Assembly (NCBI RefSeq): GCF_000400935.1
Contig: NC_021280.1
Span: 62,001-126,000, forward strand
DNA: 64,000 nucleotides
Direction of reading: 5' to 3'
Origin: Spiroplasma chrysopicola DF-1
GTDB lineage: Bacteria; Bacillota_I; Bacilli_A; Mycoplasmatales; Mycoplasmataceae
Shown here one piece after another: positions 23,843-32,263 of this stretch; position 1 is the stretch's first letter, and each line of letters opens with the position of its first letter. The position numbers and the translations under genes are program-made. The notes beneath the pieces were generated by a model that searched no databases, was not told the DNA's origin, and saw nothing but the letters and a program-made list of their open reading frames with translations.

Positions 23843-26581
23843 ATGAAAAAAATAAGAATAGAAAATCTCCGTCAAAAAGGGGTTTTAGAACGATTTTTAT
23901 ATATTAACGATGTTGTACAAGCGGGAGAACCGATTGCCTTAATTTTAGTTAATAACAAGGAAGAAATTATTGTCAATGCACCAGATGATGGTCTTGTTAT
24001 TAAACCAATTAAAATTGGTAGCAAAGTTAAAAATAACAGTGTTATTGCCCACCTCTTAACAAATGAAAAAGAAATTACAAAATATCATAATAAACTTAAT
24101 AAAAAAACTGATCTTGAAGTTGACTTTTCGCCTTCTGATAAAGGCGAATTTGGAACAAAATGAGCTGATGTTGAAGAAGATAATTATTCAGGGACAAGTT
24201 TTGTTTCAACAACAGTAGCCCCAGCCCAAACTTTACCATTAACAAGCTTATTACAAACACCTAACCTTAGCCAACACCAATCTCCAAACTACCAGTCATT
24301 ATTAGGCAAAGTGCAAGAATCACGCCCCGAAGCTCAATTAGAACAAAAGAGTGAAGAAACCAAATCAATTTTTAATGCGTCTTTTGCGCCATTAAAAACA
24401 AGCATAGTTGAAAAAGGTCGTTGAGATGAAAAACCATTATCATTTAATAAACCAAGCGAAAAACCCTTGTCATTTAAAGAAGCAAAACTTAGTGGGTCTT
24501 TTTTAAATGAGAAAAATAATAGTGAGGAGTCTACCCAGGTGGAAGATTTAAAAGCAAAAATTAGTCAAGCTTTAGCAGAAAGTAAAAATACTTTACAACA
24601 AGAATTAGCAGAGAAAGAATATGCCAAATATTTAGTTCAAACAACAAAAACTCATGATGAAAAACCAACTAGTGTAATTTTAGCAAGTGGTCAAACGGAA
24701 AATGCCCCAACAAATAATTTCCGGGAATTAGTTAATAAACGTCGTGAGCAATTACATAGTAATAATAATTTTCAGAAATTAAATCTTGAGGCGGATAATA
24801 ATAAAAATGCGATGGACTTTTTAGATGATGAAGGTAAACCAATTATTTTACGTAATATTGTTCAAAATCGTATGAATAATTTAATTAGTGAAAATACTTC
24901 AGGATTACGGGCAGCAAGTGAAGTTAGTGGAACTAGTTTTAGTGACACAAGCGATAGTTATCGAGGAACACGTTCTGAATATGGCATGGCTCCAAGCAAA
25001 AAAGCAAATGATAATGCTGAAAAATATTCATATATTAATGCTGATGGAATTCTTGTTGATGGGGATGAGCCACAACATACTCCACATAAGCAATATAAAA
25101 CATACCGTGATCGCTTATTTGAAAAATTACATAATGATGCTGAACGACAAAAAATTTTAAAAACAAGAAACCAACGCGAATTAATTAAACAAAGAATGGA
25201 AGCAATTGCAGCTGGGGATGTTGAAGTTGATAATGTTTTAGGAGCAACCCATAATTTTAAACGCCCATCATATGAAGAAATGGAAAAACAGTATAAGGTG
25301 TTAGATGATAAATATAATGCTGAACATCGTGGTGTTGACCAAGCAGAAAGTGATAATTATGGGTGAGGAGAACAGATTACTCATAATGAACCAATTAAAC
25401 AATTAGAAAAACCACAAAATAATCCAAAAACAGCGCCAGTAACAGCCCAAAAAGAACCACAACCAGTTTTTCAACAATTCTTGCCTTCCCAAGCAACTGG
25501 GGGCGATAGTAGTATTTTAGCCGAGCTAGCTGTCTTAAAAGAAAAATTAGCGCAACAAGAACAAAATAATCGTCAAAATGAATTATTAAATGAAATTCGT
25601 CATTTAAAAGAAAATAATCAAAATAACAGTAACAATACTTTTGATAAATTAATGCAATATATGATGTTACAACAAATGTTTAAAACAACCCCTAATAGTA
25701 GTGCCGACCCTATTTTAACTGATTTATTAAAAGAAAGTTTCTTAGGAAATAAAACAAACAATAGTCAAGATTTACAAATTAAAAAATTCGATAATATGGC
25801 CCCACAAGGAAACTTATTACACCCAATAAATAATAGTTTAAATATTGTTAATACAAGTAACAATATTATTGAACCGCAAGGACCAGAAAGCCGCGAGGAA
25901 ATTAAAGCCGCAAAATATCCAGCAATTAAATCAATGATTATGACCCAGGCTAGTGTTCCACCATTAACAATTAATACGGAAATTGATATGTCAGCGGTAA
26001 TTGAACAACAACGAAAATTAAAAAATGCTAATGCTAACTCTGGTGTTCGCTTTTCAACAATGAGTTTTATTGTTAAATCAGTATCATTAGCACTAACAGA
26101 ATATCCAAAATTAAATTCCTATTATGATGCTAGAACAAATCAAATTGTTATTAAAAATTCCCATCATATTGGAATTGCAACTGAAACAAGTGAGGGATTA
26201 GTTATTCCTGTCATTAAATTTGCTGAAAAATTAAGTTTAAAACAAATTGCTGTAACATCACAAGAAATTATTGACCGCTTGCGCGAAGGTGAATTATACG
26301 ATTATGAATTACAAGGAAGTACAATTACTGTCGCCAACTATGGAACAGTTGGGGCAGTTACTGCTACGCCAACGATTTTTTATCCTAATTCAGCTGTGGT
26401 CGGAATCGGGCGAGTTGTTCGTAAACCAGTTGTTATTAAAGGTGATAAATTAGTAATTCGCTCAATGATGAATATTTCGTTAACAATTGATCAAAGAATT
26501 ATTGATGCTGCCGAAGCAGGAATATTCTTAACACGATTAAAAGAAATTTTAGAGTCACCAGAATTAATTACTTTATCATAA
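23843..26581 (+). CDS. 912-residue E2 acyltransferase-like fusion protein, catalytic His missing
   Basis: Three parts are seen. Residues 1-75 resemble a biotinyl/lipoyl fold (DVVQAGEPIALILVNNKEEI, then NAPDDGLV), but the usual modified Lys position is Glu41, with a Lys at 39. Residues about 80-690 are hydrophilic, rich in Asn, Gln, Glu and Ser, with coiled-coil-like and poly-Asn stretches; no peripheral-subunit-binding motif is visible. Residues about 690-912 match the catalytic domain of 2-oxo acid dehydrogenase E2 (TEIDMSAVIEQ, GIATETSEGLVIPVI, AVVGIGR). The active-site motif DHRxxDG is DQRIIDA here, with Q884 replacing His. It is therefore probably not a working acyltransferase and may be structural or regulatory. 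No E1 or E3 genes are adjacent. Confidence 0.78.
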
Positions 26582-26606
26582 AAAAACCTCATCCGAGGTT
26601 TTTTTA
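26581..26606. terminator. Terminator between the E2-like gene and the IMPACT-family gene
   Basis: AAAAAACCTC, loop ATCC, GAGGTTTTTT. It directly follows the E2-like stop codon and overlaps the end of the minus-strand gene, so it serves both directions. Confidence 0.88.
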
Positions 26607-27203
26607 TGTTTTAATAATTTTATAACTATAAATTATTCTATCAATAATGAATTGATCTAATGCCCCTATGATAGGATGATTATTTTCAACTATAATAGTA
26701 ATAATTAATTCCCGACGATAGAATGTTCGTTTAAAAATATTAATGTTATGTTGTTGTAATAGGTTTCGTAAAAAATTTTCATAAAGTGGTCGTAATAAAA
26801 TTCCGATTTTTAACTGAACGGCAATTTTTTTCATGTTAGCTGTTTCAAGGGTTAAGCGTGTAATTGTTCCATAAGCTGATTTAGGATTCTCCAGAATTGT
26901 ATTACTATTACAGTAACGAATAACAAGAACAATAATGTTTGTTAAGTCACGTTCAATGATGGCATCCAAAATTGGGCGACCTGCTTCATGACGGATTTCG
27001 CCATTATCAGTTTTAAAAATATTTTCACGGCGTAAACCAATAACATACGCATAGGCATTAAAACTAGCTTTGCGATCTTTAAATGTTTTTAAAAATTCAA
27101 TAACATCATTTTCAGATTCAACATATTTTGCGAAACACAAAAATTTATTATACTGAATAATAATTTCTTTTTTTAATATTTGATTTTTTTTAATAATATA
27201 CAT
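26604..27203 (-). CDS. IMPACT/YigZ family protein
   Basis: A 199-residue minus-strand protein of the UPF0029 (IMPACT, YigZ) family, linked in other bacteria and eukaryotes to translation control; its bacterial role is not settled. The N-terminal domain has ENDVIEFLKTFKDRKASFNAYAYVIG, then DNGEIRHEAGRPILDAI, matching the family's D-G-E-x..x-A-G-x-P-I/M-L motif, then NIIVLVIRYCNS. The C-terminal ferredoxin-like half is weaker. The gene lies alone between the E2-like gene and tRNA-His and is divergent from the tRNA. Confidence 0.88.
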   Translation of the reverse strand: MYIIKKNQILKKEIIIQYNKFLCFAKYVESENDVIEFLKTFKDRKASFNAYAYVIGLRRENIFKTDNGEIRHEAGRPILDAIIERDLTNIIVLVIRYCNSNTILENPKSAYGTITRLTLETANMKKIAVQLKIGILLRPLYENFLRNLLQQHNINIFKRTFYRRELIITIIVENNHPIIGALDQFIIDRIIYSYKIIKT

Positions 27204-27325
27204 TGCTTTCTTCTCTTTTGGGTTGATAATATTTAATACATAACTATTATTACAACTTAATTATAATACAAAAAAAATAGTAATTTTTCAATTTAAAATA
27301 TTTTTTTATTACCAAGAACGATATC

Positions 27326-27353
27326 TTTACAATTTCTAAAATTTAGATATAAT
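27326..27353 (+). promoter_or_regulatory. Promoter of tRNA-His
   Basis: TTTACA at 27326-27331 and TATAAT at 27348-27353 with a 16-base spacer, about 38 bases before the tRNA. Confidence 0.55.
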
Positions 27354-27391
27354 AAAATAGGTAAAAATATTTACCTAATTAAATTAGATAT

Positions 27392-27468
27392 GGCGGTTGT
27401 GGCGAAGTGGTTAACGCACCGGATTGTGGCTCCGGCACTCGTGGGTTCAAGCCCCATCAGCCGCCCCA
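27392..27468 (+). tRNA. tRNA-His (anticodon GTG), CCA encoded
   Basis: The cloverleaf folds fully. The acceptor strands GGCGGTTG and CAGCCGCC give eight pairs, including the extra G-1:C73 pair that is the identity element of tRNA-His. The anticodon stem CCGGA/TCCGG carries the loop TTGTGGC, anticodon GTG. The T-arm is GTGGGTTCAAGCCCCAT. CCA is encoded in the DNA. It has its own promoter and terminator and no tRNA neighbours. Confidence 0.96.
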
Positions 27469-27486
27469 TTTATTGAAAATTAAGTT

Positions 27487-27513
27487 GTACTTTTTGGAAA
27501 AAGTACTTTTTTT
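27487..27513 (+). terminator. Terminator after tRNA-His
   Basis: GTACTTTTT, a 2-base turn, AAAAAGTAC and a T-run, 18 bases after the tRNA. Confidence 0.8.
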
Positions 27514-27518
27514 ATTTT

Positions 27519-27533
27519 TAAATTAGGGGTTTG
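27519..27533 (+). repeat. Left target-site duplication of the IS element
   Basis: TAAATTAGGGGTTTG directly abuts the left IS terminus and is repeated exactly at 28693-28707. Confidence 0.9.
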
Positions 27534-28692
27534 TGTAAGGTACCATAGACATTTAAGACCAGTTAGTCTTTTAAAAATTTTAACACAGCTTCAGCAGGTG
27601 TTAAAAGATTTATGCTCTTATGTCGTCGAATATTGTTATAATAATTTAGAAAGATTTTAATTTGTTTTTCAATATCATCAATTTCCTTAAGATATCTTGG
27701 TAAATATTCAAAAAACTTATTTCAGTTACGATGAAATCTTTCAATTTTCCCATTTGACTGTGGGGAACGCACTGGAGTTGTCTGATGAGCAACTCCTTTT
27801 TTATTTACTGCTTTTGTAAATTCACTTTTTCGATGAGCATAATTTGAACGATGATTATATACATATTCAGTTCCATTGTCTGTTCGAATTCTCTTAATGT
27901 TAATGCCAATATTTTTAAATTCAAAATAAGCTTTTTCAAATAGTTTAGCAGCAATATCTTGTGTTTTATGCGCAGAAACATAAGCCACTGCATAACGTGA
28001 TTTTTCATCAATGTAATCAAAAATATACAAATCTTTTTTGTAACCTGTCATATTTTTAGTTAATATTTTAACATCATGTTGAACATGTCCTAATTCGGGC
28101 ATTTCATAACGTTGATATATTTTCTTTATATTTTTACGCTTAGAATAATTATTAAATGTTTTATCTCATTTTATTAATGTTTTAATGTTATGTTTAATTG
28201 GCATATTTTGGTAGGTAAAATAATTTGCTAATGTTAAATTATAAAACTCATATATCCCTGTGCCATATTTTTCTCGGTATGTTTTAATCATCTTAGCAAT
28301 TTTTCTTTTATATATTTTACTATAATGATAATGAATAGTTTTTGGTCGTGTTGAAGTCTTTTTAAATCATTCAAAATCATAAGAATTTAATAAAAATTCT
28401 TTAATTTTATTTGATCATGTATAAAATGTTTGTTTGCCTTTATAAAATAATTTAATTAACTGGTTTAATGAGTGACTTTTTAAATAGTATTTATGGCATA
28501 AATTAAAATAATTTGACAAATGATGATAGATATAATTTGTTTCTTTAGTTGGTTCAACACGCCCATACCACTTTTTAAAACCACGATGTAATTTATATAA
28601 TTCATTTTCAGTAATAATACTTGTTATCATTTTTAATCCTCCTAAATTTATTCTAAAGAATTTAGTGGTCTTAAATGTGTGTGGTTTTTACA
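27534..28692 (-). mobile_element. IS481-like insertion sequence, 1159 bp
   Basis: The element is bounded by imperfect terminal inverted repeats, 27534-27561 and 28666-28692. Both share TGGTCTTAAATGT at the inner side and TACA/TGTA at the outer ends, with a few mismatches and one indel. It starts TGT and ends ACA, as in the IS481 group, and encodes a single transposase on the minus strand. Exact 15-base direct repeats lie immediately outside both ends. The intact frame, intact ends and perfect duplications suggest a recent insertion. Confidence 0.92.
27563..28630 (-). CDS. DDE transposase of the IS481-like element
   Basis: Catalyses transposition of the surrounding element. The 355-residue frame (TGA read as Trp) opens MITSIITENELYKLHRGF, with a helix-turn-helix N-terminal half. 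The integrase-core catalytic triad is visible: Asp in ELGHVQHDVKILTK, Asp in IRTDNGTEYVYN, and Glu in SNGKIERFHRN. The C-terminus LNYYNNIRRHKSINLLTPAE is typical of IS481/IS3-type enzymes. A GGAGGATTAAAA ribosome-binding site precedes the start. The gene spans nearly the whole element, has no premature stop, and should be active. Confidence 0.92.
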
Positions 28693-28707
28693 TAAATTAG
28701 GGGTTTG
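28693..28707 (+). repeat. Right target-site duplication of the IS element
   Basis: Exact copy of TAAATTAGGGGTTTG found at 27519-27533. An extended -10 (TGATATAAT, 28731-28739) for the next gene lies 24 bases further on. Confidence 0.9.
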
Positions 28708-28882
28708 ACTATTTACTTACAGAATTTGCTTGATATAATTATAATGATAGTGTAATAAAAATATCATTTTAATTAAAACTATATTTAGAATTAAGAATTA
28801 CTATTTGTTTTAAACTAATTTTGTTTCGTGGATTTTATATTGGAAAAGAGAATAAAATATTAAATAATAAAGGAGGATTTTT

Positions 28883-29428
28883 ATGATGGAGACATTAAAA
28901 ATCGGTGATGTAGTATTAGTACATGCATATAAACATAATGGGGCAATTTATCGTAGCTGAGATGCAGCTATTGTCTTAGAATTAAATTCAGATTATTTAG
29001 TTTTGGTTAATGAAGATGTAACAGTAACGGAATTAAATGGTCGAAAATGAAAAACAAACGAACCAGCAATTTGAATTTTTAATCGAAAAAATTGAAGTAA
29101 CATTATTTGCATGTTTAAAGAAACAGGACTAAATTATTATTGCAATATTGCTTCCCCATTTATTATGGAAGGCAAAACAATTAAATACATTGATTATGAC
29201 TTAGATATTAAGGTGTTTTCGGATGGGGCCTATAAAATCCTTGATTTAAAAGAATTCAACCGCAATCGTATTATGTGGAAATATGGTCAAGATATTATAA
29301 ACATGATTTGATCAGAGGTTGATAATTTGAAAAATCAAATTAAAAATCAAACCTTTATTTTTTCGCATGCCCGTGCCCAAGCTTTTTGAGACCAATATTT
29401 ACAATGAAAAGAAAATAATCAAAAATAG
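28883..29428 (+). CDS. DUF402-family protein, probable nucleoside di/triphosphatase
   Basis: A 181-residue protein of the DUF402 family. Characterised relatives from Staphylococcus and Bacillus (Ntdp/YgaC) hydrolyse nucleoside tri- and diphosphates; the same activity is inferred here. Seen in the sequence: KIGDVVLVHAYKHNG, a central strand segment WSNIICMFKETGLNYYCNIASP, then YIDYDLDIKVFSDG with the metal-binding Asp cluster, and LDLKEFNRN. Trp is TGA at several sites and TGG at one. The start follows AAAGGAGGATTTTT; the second ATG at 28886 is an alternative. The promoter lies next to the IS insertion. Confidence 0.83.
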
Positions 29429-29491
29429 GTTTTATTAATTGGCATTTTATCGGTATAATATTATTAATTGTATGAAAAGAGGAAAAATATT

Positions 29492-30898
29492 ATGCTTAAA
29501 TTTGATTTTAAAAAAAATTTTTTATGGGGTAGTGCTTTTTCAGGACCCCAAACAGAAGGTGCTTTTTTTGAAGACGGTAAATCATCATCAAACTGAGATT
29601 ATTGATTTAAAAAAGAAAAATACCGCTTCTTTAATGAGCAGCCATGTCGTAATGATTTTTATCATCGCTATGAAGAAGATATTTTGATTGCGAAAAAACT
29701 AAACTTTAATTCGCTACGCACATCAATTCAATGAAGTCGCTTAATTCCTGATGGGAAAACAATTAACCCCAAAGGGATAGAATTTTACAATAATGTTATT
29801 AATACAATGCTTGCAAACAACATTAAACCAATTATTAATTTATTTCATTTTGATATGCCAACATGAGCACAAGAAGTTGGAGGTTGGTTATCATTAGCGG
29901 TTGTTGATGCTTTTACATTTTTTGCCAAAACATGTTTTGAATTATTTGGTGATCGCGTTGAAATGTTTACAACTTTTAATGAACCAATTGTTGTTGTGGA
30001 AGGAAGTTATTGATATGACTGACATATTCCAAATGAAATTAGTATGCAAGATGGGATGCAAGCGCAATGAAATCTTTTAATTGCCCACTTACGAGCAGTA
30101 AAAGCTTATCGTGAACTAAAATTAGGGGGACAAATTGGGTGTTTGTTAAATATTTCTCCATCAATTCCTCGTAGTAAAAATCCAGCTGACCAAGAAGCAG
30201 CTTATTATCATGATTTATTTACGTTAAATTGTTTTTTAGACCCTATGGTTAAGAATACTTATCCTGAAGATTTAATTAAGTTAGCAAAAAAACATAATTT
30301 TATGTGAACAATCAATTCGGGTGATGAAGATTTAATTGCTAATGAAACTTTACGGGTTGATTTTCTAGGATTAAATTATTATCAACCTGCCCGAGTTAAA
30401 TGTTTAGACTATCTTCCTAATTTTGCAAATGGGGCAATTACCCCACATTACTTTTATCAACCATATGATATGCCAGGGCGAAAAATTAATCCTTACCGGG
30501 GATGAGAAATTTTTCCAAAAGGAATTTATTTAGCCCTAATGAATTTAAAAAATAATTACAATAATATTCCTGTTTACATTTCCGAAAATGGGATGGGAGT
30601 TGAAAATGAAGAACGCTTTATTAAAGATGGTGTTATTGATGATCAATACCGAATTAATTTTGTTAAAGAACACTTAGCTTGAATGCAAAAAGCAATTAGT
30701 GAAGGGGCAAATTGTTTTGGCTATCATACCTGAGCTTATATTGATAATTGATCATGAATGAATGCCTATAAAAATCGTTATGGATTTGTCCAATTAGATT
30801 TAAATAATAATGGCCAACGGGTATTAAAAAAATCAGCTGAGTTTATCCAGACAACAATTGTTAATCAAGCAATTGATTATGATGAAGAATTAATTTAG
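29492..30898 (+). CDS. Family 1 glycosidase, probable 6-phospho-beta-glucosidase
   Basis: Splits PTS-imported, 6-phosphorylated beta-glucosides into glucose 6-phosphate and an aglycone or sugar. The 468-residue frame has GH1 features: FLWGSAFSGPQTEGAF at the N-terminus, LRTSIQWSRLIPDG, the acid/base Glu164 in TFNEP, the nucleophile Glu365 in YISENGMG, and the substrate-binding WAYIDNWSWMNAYKNRYG. Many Trp are TGA. The start follows AAGAGGAAAAATAT. It precedes a small unknown gene and is in the same region as the PTS IIB, IIC and IIA genes and a second GH1 gene. Confidence 0.9.
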
Positions 30899-30905
30899 TA
30901 AGCAT

Positions 30906-31520
30906 ATGAAAATAACTGATCCTACACAAATTGCTAACTTACAACAAGAATATCAGGAAAAATATCAGCAGTTTAATGCCCCAAAATATAATTCCAAGTT
31001 AAGTGAATCATCGCGGATTTTAAAGATTATTCGGGTTAAAAAATTTAAAACACCTTTAGAACAAACATTCGAAACTTTATTAACGATGTTAGCAACAGAT
31101 ATGCACGCTAATTTAAAGTATCAAGATTTGTCAGATGATTCTTTTTATCGCGCGGGGGGAAAAGACCAAAAAAGAATTATGCATTTAGGGCATTTTCGCG
31201 AAAATAATGAAGTTATGTTAGAATGATTTACATCAGAGGCCTGAATTACTAAAACATTTAAATTTCAGGGGAAAAGTAAGAGTCGAAAAACAAAACTAGT
31301 TTATTTTGTTATTATAAAAAGCCTAAAAGCAAAAGCCGGTTATTTAGAACAAATTATGCGTAATAATTATATCAAAGCCGAAAATATCCGCTTTGATATT
31401 CAAATGTGAGAATTAATGCGTAAACTAGGGCTATTAGATTGTATTACTGAAGAAAAATATCATTATCAGTTAAGCAAAATGCAATTACGGTTATCAAAGG
31501 TTAGAACTTTTAGTAAATAA
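30906..31520 (+). CDS. Hypothetical protein downstream of the first GH1 gene
   Basis: A 204-residue hydrophilic protein of no family I recognise, starting 7 bases after the GH1 stop, so co-transcribed with it. It is Lys/Gln-rich, with a helical look (LQQEYQEKYQQFN, then LIKSLKAKAGYLEQIMRNN) and no transmembrane segment. Four in-frame TGA would be Trp. Its last bases form the left arm of the terminator that follows. A role in glycoside use is only suggested by position. Confidence 0.65.
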
Positions 31521-31532
31521 AAGTTCTTTTTT
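31503..31532 (+). terminator. Terminator overlapping the end of the hypothetical gene
   Basis: AGAACTTTTA, loop GTAAA, TAAAAGTTCT and a T-run. The stem begins inside the coding sequence. Confidence 0.8.
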
Positions 31533-31728
31533 ATTGAAAAAGATAAAACGATAAAATAATAATAATTATCACAATGACCGTACAAATAATCGCGCTAATT
31601 AAAAGAATTAGTTTTTTTGAATTTAAATAACGGTGAAAGTTTTTTTCAATTGTTCGAATTGTAATTCAAATTAAACAAAAAATTACAACCGGAATTAAGG
31701 CAAAATAGATAAAAAATGATGGCATCAT
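31531..31728 (-). CDS. Small membrane protein, 65 residues, first of a divergent pair
   Basis: A minus-strand frame of 65 codons with an AAAGGATTA ribosome-binding site, too short for most gene finders. It starts MMPSFFIYFALIPVVIF and has two hydrophobic helices (about residues 5-22 and 41-62) separated by a basic hinge (RTIEKNFHRYLNSKK). It lies divergently just before the PTS IIB gene. A protein of exactly the same length and plan is encoded divergently before the second GH1 gene (34390-34587). Function unknown. Confidence 0.6.
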
Positions 31729-31799
31729 ATTAATCCTTTCTGCAGAGTAATAATAGTTATTTTAAGTATATCATTATTCCCAAAAGACTAGGAAAATTC

Positions 31800-31834
31800 T
31801 TACCAAAAAAAGATATTTTTCCATTTTTTGGTAA
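31800..31834. promoter_or_regulatory. Candidate operator: 11-bp inverted repeat before the PTS operon
   Basis: TTACCAAAAAA at 31800-31810 and TTTTTTGGTAA at 31824-31834 are exact reverse complements 13 bases apart, ending 15 bases before the -35 of the PTS promoter. It could bind a regulator or act as a terminator for leftward transcription. Confidence 0.4.
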
Positions 31835-31849
31835 ATATTAGAATATTAA

Positions 31850-31878
31850 TTGAAATTAGCTTAATTATCTTGTAGAAT
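31850..31878 (+). promoter_or_regulatory. Promoter of the PTS IIB-IIC operon
   Basis: TTGAAA at 31850-31855, a 17-base spacer and TAGAAT at 31873-31878, about 60 bases before the IIB start. Confidence 0.6.
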
Positions 31879-31937
31879 ATTTCTATAAAATAGCATTTTT
31901 TTGGCAATTTTATATAAATTTTAAAGTGAGGAATATT

Positions 31938-32237
31938 ATGAAAAAGAAAATATTATTAGTTTGTTCAGCAGGTATGAGTACATCAATTTTAGTTAAAAAG
32001 ATGACTGATGCTGCGCAGTTGATGAATATTAATGTTGAAATTGAAGCCAAAGCAATGGCTGAAGCTCAACAAGTTTTAAAAGACTGAGATGTTATTTTAT
32101 TAGGACCACAAGTGAAGTTTCTTGAAGCAAATCTAAAAACAATGACTGACAAACCAGTTGCAGTCATTGCTGCTAATATTTATGCTCTAGGGAAAGGAAA
32201 AGAAGCCTTAGAGTTAGCCTTGAGTTTAATTAAATAA
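31938..32237 (+). CDS. PTS lactose/cellobiose-family IIB
   Basis: Accepts phosphate from IIA and passes it to the sugar carried by IIC. The 99-residue frame begins MKKKILLVCSAGMSTSILVKKM, the classic P-loop-like phosphorylation site with C9. It continues with AEAQQVLKDWDVILLGPQVKFLEAN and ends ALELALSLIK. The length is that of a free-standing IIB. The start follows GTGAGGAATATT. The membrane component follows 26 bases downstream; the matching IIA is the fifth gene further on. Confidence 0.93.
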
Positions 32238-32263
32238 ATTACAGGAAGGAATAAGTTATAGAC

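Noticed and set aside
28705-28739. TTGACT at the IS duplication as the -35 of the DUF402 gene
   Set aside because: The spacing to TATAAT is 23 bases, too long; TTTACT at 28712 or the extended -10 is more likely.
29439-29687. 82-residue frame at the start of the first GH1 gene
   Set aside because: It is in another frame of the GH1 coding region, which is clearly continuous from 29492.
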